A stretch of 10,394 nucleotides of DNA from assembly GCA_024626585.1 (NCBI GenBank), contig JANKJI010000009.1, forward strand, positions 161,700,918-161,711,311, given 5' to 3'. The number at the start of each line of letters is the position of its first letter. Positions within the stretch are counted from its first letter, which is position 1. The notes below the pieces were generated by a model. It had not been told where the DNA came from, ran no database searches, and worked only from the letters and a program-made list of their open reading frames with translations. The translations under genes were made by a program, and so were the position numbers. Source of the stretch: Ginkgo biloba. Its lineage: Eukaryota; Streptophyta; Ginkgoopsida; Ginkgoales; Ginkgoaceae. Positions 1-8,644 of the stretch are shown here, in pieces.

Positions 1-103
1 ACCCCTATCTTCATCATAGTATCATCATATTTTTCACCTTTACTATATACAAGCATATATAGACACACCAATACAAGAAACTACCAATAAATAATGCATA
101 ACT

Positions 104-193
104 ATGGTTTCAAAACCATGGACCCCTATAATGGCCCAAAATGCGGGGGCTCCCTCCCTCGCACCCCCACCTGGGGGGTCGTTGACCCCCCAG
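104..193. repeat. GC-rich island with a perfect hairpin
   Basis: A compact GC-rich block stands in an AT-rich background. It ends in a perfect inverted repeat: ctggggggtc at 171-180, a 3-base loop gtt at 181-183, and gaccccccag at 184-193. Just upstream is a second inverted repeat, atggttt (104-110), loop ca, aaaccat (113-119). Between them are further C and G runs (gggggc, ctccctccct, caccccca). No ORF there looks real. By its form it may be the end of an unrecognised repeat family, or a small foldback element. That origin is inference; the hairpins are read directly. Confidence 0.7.
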
Positions 194-1699
194 CTAGGGT
201 GATTCCCTAAACGCCATAAAATTATGGTCAAGTGTAAATTCCTTAGGGGTGTAACATATACATTAGTGTAAAATATGCAAAGTATACAACACATATCCAA
301 CACTTATCAATTCCACCTCATTTTTTTCTTACATTTTTGAAAGGTCATCAATTCCTATTTAGGAGTGCAAGTAGAAAATGGTGTATTCATGGCATACAAT
401 ACTTAGGAAAAAAGGTATTTTAATTCAATATAGAAAATGTGAGGCCTAAAGAGTGTTTCTTAACTGATGAACCTTTTATGCTTAAAATCACTTTCCCTTT
501 GGTTACTTGTAAAGCTTCCTACACTTCATAATGATTAGTAACAAATGTGTTATAAATATATTTTTATTACCATTTTATTATTAATCCAAAAGGGAATGTA
601 ATATTTAAATTTTGGAAAACAAAATTAATTTTGAGGGTCAATTAATTGACCTTAGTTTTCAACAATCACAAGTTTTATGAATTTTTAAAATTTTATGATT
701 TTTCATGATTTAATTGAAAAAGGTATATAGACAAATTTGAATTTTGAAGTTTCATTGTCATTTATGCATTTTGAATTATGAATATTATGAGAGATATTTT
801 CATATATTTTGGGAGATTGGAGCATATATTTTATACATGGTCAATTGGTATGGTGAGAGAGGCCCCACTCGATCTTCTCATACATTTTCCAACTTTTGAA
901 CAGTTTAATTTGTTTTGTTTTTTTGGGAATTTACTATGTCTAGAATCTTCTAGGAAAAATATATTGCAATCCCACCATTAGAATCAGATGATTTTCATCA
1001 TGTTAGATTATATTTAGGTTAATTTTAAAAATTAACAAAATAATAATAATAATAATAATTTTTACATAATTTTTTATGAGTTTTCTCATTTTATATTATT
1101 TGAGAACATGTAGGTACATGGTGTGTCATATATAGGCATGATTTTATACAGTGCATTATACACAAATGTGCACTTACATAGTGCAAGAAAAAACTAGATT
1201 AAAATATAATTTTTTTGTGAAATTTTCTATGACTTTTCCATATTTTTGTTGCATTCTAATTTTGTACTGATCCAATTTGCAGTTTTTATTTGTAGGAGAT
1301 ACTTAGTATTATGATTTGGGAGATGAATGGTGATTAGGTTAAGAAGATGGTGTATTAGTTGGATGATAATGATTTAGATATTTTTAGTCAATGTGGATTA
1401 TTATGAACCTTATCCACCTTTCAGTTACAATTTGATTATGGTTTGTAGCTACACTCGATTGGTCATTGGGATCCTATAGAGCATGGATTTAAGATCCTCA
1501 AGTTTGGTGAGTTAGAGCTCATAAAAGTTTATATTTATCATATTCTTGTATTGATGTATATATTAGAGGTTTTAAAACTCTCAGGAGGATAACCATATAT
1601 TAGCGATGGATTGACATATTTGGTTGGGTAGAAATTTCCTAAACATATGAATTAACATTGTATATAGCTAATTGTGGTGAGATCCCATAGAGTCCCTCT
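194..1699. other. AT-rich intergenic stretch, no gene recognised
   Basis: This 1.5-kb stretch has no ORF that resembles a known protein. The short ATG-started ORF at 778-981 has low-complexity, AT-driven composition and matches no family I know. An (AAT)7 tract lies at 1039-1059. Near its right end, at 1464-1570 on the plus strand, one frame reads WDP followed by a phenylalanine-rich patch ending FGELEL. This faintly recalls the start of plant mobile-domain/DUF7745-type transposon proteins, but it is too decayed to call. The stretch ends where the LTR of the next element begins. Confidence 0.6.
1039..1059. repeat. (AAT)7 microsatellite
   Basis: Seven uninterrupted AAT units are read directly, flanked by A-rich and T-rich sequence. 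Confidence 0.9.
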
Positions 1700-1964
1700 T
1701 GGAAACTCTAGTGAATTTCATTGATAATAAGATATTTGATGAATCAAATATATATAATTGGATATATGAACTGAGTATGATGCCATGCAACAATAAAGGA
1801 TTGATTTATATAAACATATCCTCCTATAGTTGTTATGGTGAGGAACCTTTTTAATGTGACCTATTATTAATATTAATTAATTATTAATTAACATAAATAC
1901 CTATATTAACTTCTAAACTTATTAAATATCATTAATATCCTTATAATCAAGTATGTTATATGCA
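1700..1964 (-). repeat. 3' LTR of the minus-strand Ty3/gypsy element
   Basis: This is a direct repeat of 4661-4925. On the plus strand it runs from tggaaac at the left to atatgca at the right, so on its own strand it starts TGCATATAAC and ends TTTCCA, the TG...CA ends expected of an LTR. A hand alignment of 1790-1859 with 4753-4822 gives 57 matches in 70 without gaps. The right edge is fixed by the adjoining polypurine tract. The left edge is taken by alignment with the other LTR. Confidence 0.85.
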
Positions 1965-1973
1965 TACCTCCTT
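1965..1973 (-). other. Polypurine tract (plus-strand primer site)
   Basis: On the minus strand the bases are aaggaggta, lying directly before the TGCATA start of the 3' LTR. In LTR retrotransposons an RNase H-resistant purine run at this position primes plus-strand DNA synthesis. The purine-rich sequence upstream of it also resembles the end of plant Ty3/gypsy internal regions. The interrupting T near the LTR is likely a mutation. Confidence 0.65.
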
Positions 1974-1989
1974 AAAATGTTTCACCCTC

Positions 1990-3540
1990 AAATCATATTA
2001 AAATAAAACTCTTCTTCATAATGAAGGTATTGTTTGGACATTTTCATATCTCTAGGCTTCACAAAGCTTAGTAGAAAAATCCTTCATTGGTGAAATAGGA
2101 TATCAATTGTTGATTGTTATGGGTATTAAAAATAAAGGTGTATTAGTTACTAATTTTTGGATTATGGGTCGATATTTTTTGAGAGCCTTACTTAACTGAC
2201 TATAGTCCTTATATAATGATATTTGTGGTGTCTACTAAATTAAATCTTCTTACAAGGAAATTGTTACACCCTTATAACTATATCATGTATATTGGTCTTT
2301 TAAATTCATTTAGAATTTTCCTAACATAATTATGCATTGTATTCTTAGGATTATATTGATATCAAGTAACACTACGAAAAAATCTTCTTGCAAAGTTACT
2401 TCTCTAAATTCTAATCTTAATGTTCTTACCACACATTGGATCATACTCTTTTGGCTGCCACCAACTTTAACTTAAAAATTTAGAATTTTTTCTATTTGTA
2501 ATTATAATCTCTTAATAGTTGATTAAACTATAAAATTATGATTACTTCTTGGATCAATTAATACAATCACTAGTTCATTATTAATCACCCTATGTATTTT
2601 TAGTGTTTTAGGTCTTGTAAGTTCTATCATTACTAAAACTATCATTTGAAGATTATGCTTGTCCAAAAAGATAATTTCTTTTGTTATGGGATCAATATCC
2701 TATTTTGGTGTTTTAATACTATCTTGTTATTTGATATTTATTATGTATAAGTATAGTTTAATGGTTTTGCATCTGTTCCTTTATCCTCCTTTGTATTTAC
2801 ACTAATAACAAAGTCTCCTTCTTTTTAGTTCATCTTCTTCTTGTCAAGATAACTTAAGTTATCAACCCTAGTTATCTTTAATCTTACTTAAAGGAATAAC
2901 CTTGTCCTTATTAACTCTATATGTTAAACATTTAATTGGTTAGAAAATCGTCTCATGTTAACTAAAGGGATAGATTATTATGGGCTTAGACCATATGGGT
3001 ATATATTTTTTTTCCATCACTTATTGATCTTGATTTTTTTCTTTGAATTAATTATCTAGTTCCATGGTAGTGGTGAGCTCAATAGGACAATAATCCATAA
3101 TAATAACATTTATCTCGACTTGTATACCTCTAATAAATAGTTTTATTCATTGCTCATGTAAAATATTTAGAACTTTAAAGGGTATTTGTATAAAAGTGTC
3201 ACAAAAATCTATGATGATACTAACTTACTAAAGTTTATGTAGTTGAGCAAAGTAATTATTATTCCATTTTCATTAAAAAATAAATTGGAATATTTCCATA
3301 AATCCTCCCCATGTTAGGACATTTCTTACTTATTATTCTTCATGGAACTAGATGGTACACCATTCATATGCCTTTATATGAAAATGTAATACTTCTAATA
3401 TTATTTTATCCTCTTCATAATATATTGGGTGCATGGAAAAGAATAGTTCTAATTTTTCTTCCATTTTTTTTCTTGTAATCCTTTTAGATCTACATTGAGT
3501 TTTGGTATGTCAATATATCTTATAAGATGACATTGTTAAT
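1990..3540 (-). pseudogene. gag-protease pseudogene, Ty3/gypsy
   Basis: Reading the minus strand in one frame (codons starting at 3539, 3536 and so on) gives a decayed Gag followed by an aspartic protease. Gag features in order are a KAYEW patch near 3374, a TWGGF patch near 3312 and an LFIRG patch near 3140, which match the W-rich core and C-terminal end of the plant retrotransposon Gag capsid. Next comes a zinc knuckle with Cys at 2808-2810, 2799-2801 and 2769-2771 in C-x2-C-x7-H-x-C spacing; Asn (2775-2777) replaces His and one residue is a stop. The protease follows, with catalytic Asp at 2553-2555 in the context VLIDPRSNHNFI, where D-S-G would be expected, then a VTLQEDFFV strand to about 2350. 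I count about 32 in-frame stops yet no frameshift. The N-terminal limit of Gag is unclear, and sequence below about 2270 is only loosely interpretable. Confidence 0.85.
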
Positions 3541-4579
3541 AATACTATATATGTATTCTTATGTATCCTTATTTAGTCATATTCATTTTCTCTACTAGTT
3601 CAACATGATTCCATTCTTAAGAAATTCACTTGTATACTTTAAAATAGTTTTTCTCAATGGTCCTTTTTAGCTTGCTACACAAAGAACTTGTATGAAAAAT
3701 AGTATTGCAGGATAATCAACTTAAGTTTAATTCTTTTATGAGTGTTTCCATTGTTTGGATTATAGATTCAAAAATCATCCTTGACATCCTCAGTTCCTCT
3801 TGTTGTAATTCCCCCATTGTAAACTATGTTATAAGATTGTCCCAAATTTTATTTCTTCTAAATGGTCTTATACCATATAAATTATTTTTATAATATAAAT
3901 TAGAATATTCTCTAAAATATTCCAAAGTTAAAATATTCTTAAATTAAAAAAAATATTCCAATTTTAATTTTTTAAAGTTTTTCTTTTCTTACTGGTTTGC
4001 AGAGTTAATTACAATGTGCACATGGAGTGATGAATTGATTTTAAATCAACTATAAGTCTCCATCCTAAACTATTACTACTTTTTATCATTTATTTATACT
4101 TGTCTTAAGCATAGATGTATAGATTTAAAGAATACATATTCTTTGGGTGCCAAAAATAGATGATTGATTTCACTACTTGTTATTATGTTAAATGGTCCTA
4201 AATTGTAGTTAATGGGTGGAAACTGAGTTTAACAATCTTCAAGTTTCCCATAGATACAAATAGTCGACATTGAGGTAAGGAATTATATGATATGAAATAG
4301 GAAAATATAAATAAAAAGGGAGGATGAATTAGGGCAGAGCAATGATGTATACAAGTGAAATGTAGAGATAGGTCAAATGGACATACACAGAATGGAATCA
4401 TTTTATAATAGTAGAATATAAGACATATGATGTAAATAATATACAGAAAGAGAAATAATGAATTATAGAAAATTGAATAGAAGTAGGTGATATGAATAGT
4501 AAGACAAAAATATGATTGCAAATTAAAATAAGGACAACAAAGATGAAGATTGAAGATATTTATATATTTTATTTATTTA

Positions 4580-4621
<42 letters not shown>

Positions 4622-4647
4622 TATATTTTTCCATGGGATTGTTACTA
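3541..4647. other. Leader and possible Gag N-terminal remnant of the minus-strand element
   Basis: This internal segment lies between the primer-binding site and the recognisable gag. It should hold the untranslated leader and perhaps the start of Gag, but I could not align it to either. Around 3904-3958 the motif aatattc recurs four times. At 4240-4560 the plus strand is strongly purine-rich. A 107-codon minus-strand ORF at 4198-4521 is rich in F, I, L and Y as expected from that bias, resembles no Gag, and is not called. Confidence 0.6.
4567..4618. repeat. Compound (TTTA)n-(AT)n microsatellite
   Basis: About six TTTA units (4567-4590) run straight into fourteen AT units (4591-4618). The tract sits only 30 bases inside the primer-binding site of the minus-strand element, so it probably expanded after insertion. 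It is likely to vary in length between individuals. Confidence 0.95.
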
Positions 4648-4658
4648 CTCTGATACCA
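4648..4658 (-). other. Primer-binding site, initiator tRNA-Met type
   Basis: The minus strand reads tggtatcagag, an exact 11-base match to the complement of the plant initiator tRNA-Met 3' end used to prime reverse transcription in most plant LTR retrotransposons. It lies 2 bases inside the 5' LTR, the usual spacing. This site sets both the orientation of the element and the inner edge of its 5' LTR. Confidence 0.9.
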
Positions 4659-4660
4659 AT

Positions 4661-4925
4661 TGGAGAAACCTTACTAGGGTGGTTCTAATAAAGATTGCTA
4701 ATAAGAAAATATTCAATGAATCAATATATAAAATTAAATATGATATCATACTACAATAAAGGAATGACTTATATAAACCTAACCTCTTATTATTGCCATG
4801 ATTAGGAACCCTTTCAATGTGATATGTCATAAATAGTAATTAAAAATTAATTAATATTAATACCTATCCTAACTTCTAGACTTATTAAATAGCCTTATTA
4901 TCCTTATAATTAGGTAAGTTATGCC
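4661..4925 (-). repeat. 5' LTR of the minus-strand Ty3/gypsy element
   Basis: This is the partner of 1700-1964, with the same deduced length of 265 bp. The inner edge tggagaaacc is fixed by the primer-binding site two bases away. The outer edge reads gttatgcc where the other copy reads gttatatgca, so the terminal TG on the minus strand has been mutated. Shared blocks include acaataaagga, aacttct, acttattaaat and ccttataat. Substitutions between the copies are many, pointing to an old insertion. Confidence 0.85.
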
Positions 4926-6282
4926 TCCATTAAGATAGGAAATTATTCAAAATATAGATTTTTGTGTGTCACATAAATAAAACCTTGGCTCTATCCCTCT
5001 TAGTTGGATCTATATTATCAAGTAATGTGAGGAGTGCATAAGACTCAACTAGATTAGATTAGTTCTGGATTCATATATTCATTAGTTAAGCATCATTCCC
5101 TAAGATGACTATAGTAATATGTGTTATAAATCATTCCTAATGTATGGATATTTAATTATTTCCATGTAAATCATCCTTAATATGTAGGAGACATATTGTC
5201 TATTTAGAATTAGACTATTATGCAACAGTGGTTGATTATATAATATTCTCCATATGATCTTAATCATCAAAGAAAGGGAGAATCAGTGGGTGAGTTTGAA
5301 ATTTTAAATGAGGGACACCTTATAATTGATCCTTATAGTGATATTTCATAGGATTATAATTGATATGTAGAGGAGTTGAAGGAAAGTTGAGTAAGGTCTC
5401 GTGATGGTGAGGAGATTACTTTAGGAGGTGAATAATAGAGGCATCATATGGAGGTAAGAGAGGGGCTAAGAAATGGAGTAGGGGTATCTAGTGGAGGTGT
5501 ATTTGTAGTCATTTATCCTCTTATTAACTTGATCATGGTGGTCACTAGAGTAGGAATTAGAGTTATGTATATTCCCCTTACTAGTCCTGGTGGTGGAGTG
5601 GATTTAAGTAGAGTTATAGATGTAGTTGGTAGAGGTGCAAGATCCAATTTTAGTATGTGATTATATTTATAGAATTTTTTATTTTTTATGATTTGTTTAC
5701 CTTTTTAGTTGAGATATCATTTGATTAATCATAATTTATTTATATTATAGTTAGGTATAGCTAGATTAGCTAAAAAACCACTTGTGTGGAGGGTGTTAGA
5801 CGAGTTGTTCAACTATTCTCATCAAGAGACCTTAATTCCTTTAGTAGATATGGGGAGACCATAACCAGTGAGTCCTCATATAAGATTATTTATAGCAATA
5901 GTAATATCTCAAGAGATTCATAATGTAGATTTGTTGACTGTATTTTGTGTATCCTAGGAAAAATAATATTTGACCGTAGAGCCCAAGGAGAGGAGCCATA
6001 AAATTAGAATAGAAACAAGATTAAAATCCCTTCGCTATTGTCAGGGGAGGTTCCCTTACTTATTTATAAGTATATAAAAAAGAAAATAAACATAAAATAC
6101 ACTCATAAATATTCACACTATATACATAGGTTATCAATAATTGTATATAATCCAAAAATAAATGATAAATATTAAAGGAAACATTAAAATAATTCACTAT
6201 CAGATGGAGCAATAGAGAAAGGTGAATAGTGGGTAAGGAGAAGAATGGAAAGAAAATCTTGAGCACATAGTGTCGCTAGCCT
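4926..6282. other. Intergenic region between the two retroelements, no gene recognised
   Basis: I see no recognisable gene, RNA or mobile element. The patch at 5390-5660 is G-rich on the plus strand and carries a 70-codon ORF (5448-5660) with Gly/Val-rich, biased composition that matches nothing I know. A second coding-like patch, about 5777-5870, reads LVWRVLDELF in one frame but soon meets a stop. These may be worn fragments of older elements. The AT-rich part around 6060-6180 is low in complexity. Confidence 0.55.
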
Positions 6283-6620
6283 AACAACGTTGGCAGAAAC
6301 TAGATTGACATGCGTCAATGAGCGAGTAAAGACCAACAACATTGACAGAATGACATGCGTTAGTGTGTTGGCAAAGATAGGCAAGCATCGGTGAGAGAGA
6401 AAAAACTAACATGAGTTAGAGGGATGACAAAGAATGGCATTTATCAATGAGGAAATGTAGTCTAGCATGCATCAGCGAGTCAAGGCAGATCGACATGTGT
6501 CAACAAAGACCTAGTTAAATATGCATTGGTGAGATGATAACATGGAAAGACTGACATTGTCAGCAGGAGACATAAGGGGTTAACATGAGTCGACAAGTCT
6601 AACATGAGATGATGGCAGCA
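6283..6620 (+). repeat. Degenerate tandem array with 28-bp period
   Basis: A core resembling gacatgcatcaatgag recurs about eleven times. Core starts are at 6307, 6352, 6380, 6408, 6436, 6464, 6492, 6518, 6553, 6582 and 6601. Six consecutive starts from 6352 to 6492 are exactly 28 bases apart; the outer ones drift. Examples are gacatgcgtcaatgag (6307), ggcaagcatcggtgag (6380), ggcatttatcaatgag (6436) and agcatgcatcagcgag (6464). A related block, aacaacgttggcag, precedes it at 6283. The array lies just left of, or inside, the 5' LTR of the plus-strand element. Tandem repeats are common in the U3 part of LTRs and can serve as enhancers; that role here is inference. Confidence 0.8.
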
Positions 6621-6645
6621 ATATGTTGGAACCTACCATATTTAA

Positions 6646-6659
6646 TGCACGTGCATGCA
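6646..6659. promoter_or_regulatory. G-box/RY-like palindrome pair in LTR U3
   Basis: The palindrome tgcacgtgca (6646-6655), which contains the plant G-box core cacgtg, overlaps tgcatgca (6652-6659), an RY-type motif. In plants such motifs bind bZIP/bHLH and B3 factors. They lie about 140 bases before the TATA-like ataaata at 6796. Function is inferred only from the motif and position. Confidence 0.4.
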
Positions 6660-6823
6660 CCAGAGGAAGCTAAAGGAAAGGCCATGAAGGAGACATTGTA
6701 GAATTTAATGGTGAAGTCGTTGAGGCATGAATGCTCACCTGATCTAGCCATTGGAATGGAAGGTGAAGGGCATGAGAGACATTTGAAGCTCAAGCATAAA
6801 TACCTAGAGATTAGAGGAAGAAA

Positions 6824-6887
6824 GGGTTCATTGATTCACGGTTGGTTGATTCACTATTGGTTGATTCATTGGTTCATTGGTTCATAG
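6824..6887 (+). repeat. Short tandem repeat of ggttgattca-like units
   Basis: Four to five imperfect copies of ggttgattca or ggttcatt follow one another, just downstream of the TATA-like box at 6796. Units differ in length (about 8 to 17 bases), as from slippage followed by point mutation. Confidence 0.7.
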
Positions 6888-7305
6888 GTGCATTGAAGAG
6901 TGGATGAGAGAGAAGAAGAAGAGAAGAAAGGGGAATTACTGCCAGGGAGTGGAGTGGCTGATGACATCGAACAATGACATTTGTGGAAGGAAATAGTGTA
7001 GAGATCTTGAGACCTTACCGTCAGCTACGGTTGGAGGAAAGCATTGTGATTTATTAAATGAGTTTGTCATGGATTAATTTCAGACGACATTTGTAATTCC
7101 CTTTGGTAGTGAGGTTGTAAGTTGTGGAGGCATTGGATGTAAGGGAAGAGGACCCATTAGTGTTTTTATGAGGATCTAGAGTTTTATTCCCCATGAGGAT
7201 TTCTCTAGTTAAAAATTTATGTGTTATGATATCTTTTCTTTCTGGTGTGATATGTTAAATTATTTATCATTTTATTTACTTACTTGTTAACTCAGCTTGG
7301 TTACA

Positions 7306-7313
7306 TATAAATA
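7306..7313 (+). promoter_or_regulatory. TATA-like box in the 5' LTR
   Basis: The bases tataaata match the plant TATA consensus. They lie about 250 bases before the LTR end, which would leave a typical R-U5 length. The rival candidate is ataaata at 6796-6802. Which one served the element cannot be decided from sequence alone. Confidence 0.35.
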
Positions 7314-7557
7314 TTTTCCTGTGGGTTCACCAGTGAATTATTCATTGACGTGTCTGGTAGAGCTATGCCACAGTGTTGACAAGTTATAGCCAAAAGATCT
7401 TGGAAGGGTAGAGAGGTGGCGACATAAAGTTTCTATGTTAAGTGTTTGGCACTGGTGTTGACCAAGCTAAAATTGACTATCGACGTTGGGGAGGCCAACT
7501 AACATTGGTTAGTGACCGATGCAGTCTATGGTGTCACCCTATCCCTCCCTGTGTCAG

Positions 7558-7569
7558 TGGTATCGAAGC
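7558..7569 (+). other. Primer-binding site, mutated initiator tRNA-Met type
   Basis: The bases tggtatcgaagc match the initiator tRNA-Met primer-binding consensus tggtatcagagc at 10 of 12 positions; the two differences are adjacent. The site starts one base after the LTR-like end ctgtgtca and 49 bases before the gag ATG. Position and match together support it as the priming site. Confidence 0.75.
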
Positions 7570-7606
7570 ATAGTATCAAGTAGTATCGACTAAGTCAGAC
7601 ATCCTA

Positions 7607-8644
7607 ATGGCACCTCGAGTTGACAAGTCATTGGTATGTTTATTGGAAAACCTGGTGCAGAAGGTGGATGACCTTGGGAAAGCCTTAAGAAGCCAGAGCA
7701 CCATATTAGAGGTAGAAAATGTTATAAAACCAAGGCCTGATAGCGAAGAAGCTAGACCCTCGAGGTAGAGTGAGGAAGGAGTGGTGGTCCAGACACTAGG
7801 GAATTCAAAAGGGAAAGCTAAAGTGGAGGCACCTTATTTTGGAGGCAGTCTAAACTCAGAAGACCTATTGGATTAGATTGGTGACATGGAGAATTATTTC
7901 AAGTGGGAAGAAATTGAATACCCCCAAAGGGTAATATTTTCTTGCACATAACTAAAAGGACATGTTGCTAGGTGGTGGGAGAACCTACAAAAAGATCGAG
8001 TGAAGAAAAGAGAAGAAAAAGTGGTTACTTGGCAAGAGATGGTCAATAGGTTAAAGGGGAAATTTCTACGGTCAGATTATGGTTAGAGATTATTTAAAGA
8101 ATTCCAAAATCTAAGGCAAAGAGAGAATACTGTGTTGGACTATATCAACAATTTCTTCATATTATCCATCCACATTGGACAAGAAGAGGATGAAGAGTAG
8201 TTAGGGGTGAGGTACGTCAATGGTTTAAGTTATGCAATCTAGTATGAATTAGCAATGTAGGACATAGATAGTGTGGACAAGGCATATCAGTAGACTTTAA
8301 AGGCTGAAGAAAAATTATCCCAACAGTAAAAAAAGAGACCTCAGATCGAAGGTGATGGTGCCTGGGGTTAGAAGCTAAGAAAAGGAGTCAGTCATTAGCA
8401 AGGTGAGAGCTGGAGTGTGGTGGCAAAACCATGTGGTCAAAATTCAAAACGTTACCACCAAATCAGAAGAGGATCAAGTTATTATCGATTTAGAGGTCGA
8501 GGTCAATTTTTATATAGTACCCAAGGAAGAATCGATAGAGCATAGAATACCTATAGGAGGTTGGTAAAATATTATGGTTGTGGAGAAGAAGGGCACATGT
8601 CGTTTGAGTGTCCCACAAAGAAGAATGGTGGAGCAGGGTCATAA
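7607..8644 (+). pseudogene. gag pseudogene of the plus-strand Ty3/gypsy element
   Basis: From the ATG at 7607 (G at +4) one frame reads a plant retrotransposon Gag. A short N-terminal coiled-coil-like part is followed by the capsid core, with YFGGSLNSEDLLD, then GHVARWWENLQ near 7960, TWQEMVNRLKGKFL near 8030, and RYVNGL near 8210. A basic linker leads to a zinc knuckle at 8570-8614 of form x-x2-C-x4-H-x4-C, in which the first Cys is Tyr (tat at 8570-8572). This Gag would assemble the virus-like particle and package element RNA. Thirteen in-frame stops interrupt it (7766, 7874, 7949, 8084, 8198, 8240, 8258, 8291, 8327, 8369, 8396, 8543, 8642) with no frameshift. Gag has no separate terminator; the same frame continues into protease, as in single-ORF gag-pol elements. 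Confidence 0.88.

Larger units (their letters stand above)
1700..4925 (-). mobile_element. Decayed, pol-deleted Ty3/gypsy LTR retrotransposon
   Basis: On the minus strand the order is 5' LTR (4925 to 4661), a 2-base gap, primer-binding site (4658 to 4648), a leader, gag with zinc knuckle, aspartic protease, polypurine tract (1973 to 1965) and 3' LTR (1964 to 1700). Both LTRs come out at 265 bp. Only about 600 bases separate the protease from the polypurine tract, far too few for reverse transcriptase, RNase H and integrase. The element is therefore internally deleted and was non-autonomous at least at the end. Short LTRs and the C-x2-C-x7-H-x-C knuckle pattern suggest a Reina-like chromovirus lineage; this lineage call is inference. 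No clean 5-bp target duplication is visible: the closest is cctct left of 1700 against cctcc at 4924-4928, which overlaps the LTR edge. Confidence 0.85.
6624..7556 (+). repeat. 5' LTR of the plus-strand Ty3/gypsy element (left edge uncertain)
   Basis: The right edge is supported by ctgtgtca at 7549-7556 followed, one base later, by a primer-binding site. The left edge is a guess: a TGTTGG at 6624 lies right after the 28-bp array, but the LTR may well include the array and start before 6283. Inside are a G-box/RY palindrome cluster at 6646-6659, two TATA-like boxes (ataaata at 6796-6802 and tataaata at 7306-7313), a tandem ggttgattca region at 6824-6887, a GA-rich run at 6906-6936, and a T-rich segment at about 7180-7300 typical of plant R/U5. 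The matching 3' LTR lies outside the window, so length cannot be confirmed. Confidence 0.55.

Noticed and set aside
43-303. 86-codon minus-strand ORF over the GC island
   Set aside because: Its proline/glycine-rich middle is just the translated hairpin region and its flanks are AT-biased. No domain is recognisable.
778-981. 67-codon plus-strand ORF
   Set aside because: Short, AT-driven composition, no motif, no supporting promoter or neighbouring exon.
3904-3958. Heat-shock element cluster from repeated aatattc
   Set aside because: Only one copy has the full gaannttc palindrome. The rest are A/T-rich look-alikes in low-complexity sequence inside a dead element.
4198-4521. 107-codon minus-strand ORF as a membrane protein
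   Set aside because: It is F/I/L/Y-rich because the opposite strand is purine- and A-rich. It lies in the leader of a dead retroelement and resembles no family.
4641-4670. tRNA gene suggested by the ctctgatacca string
   Set aside because: Only the complement of a tRNA 3' end is present, with no cloverleaf. Its place two bases from an LTR identifies it as a primer-binding site.
5448-5660. 70-codon Gly/Val-rich plus-strand ORF as a real gene
   Set aside because: Composition follows a local G-rich strand bias. No family match, and flanking sequence in the frame is closed by stops.
6283-6620. CRISPR-like array with 28-bp spacing
   Set aside because: The period is that of the whole unit, with no conserved repeat separated by unique spacers, and the surroundings are a plant retroelement. 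It is a degenerate tandem repeat.
7117-7293. Intron in the 5' LTR (gtaagt to a T-rich tract ending ctcag)
   Set aside because: Both splice-like sites are weak and common by chance, and the T-rich tract is what plant LTR R/U5 regions usually look like.
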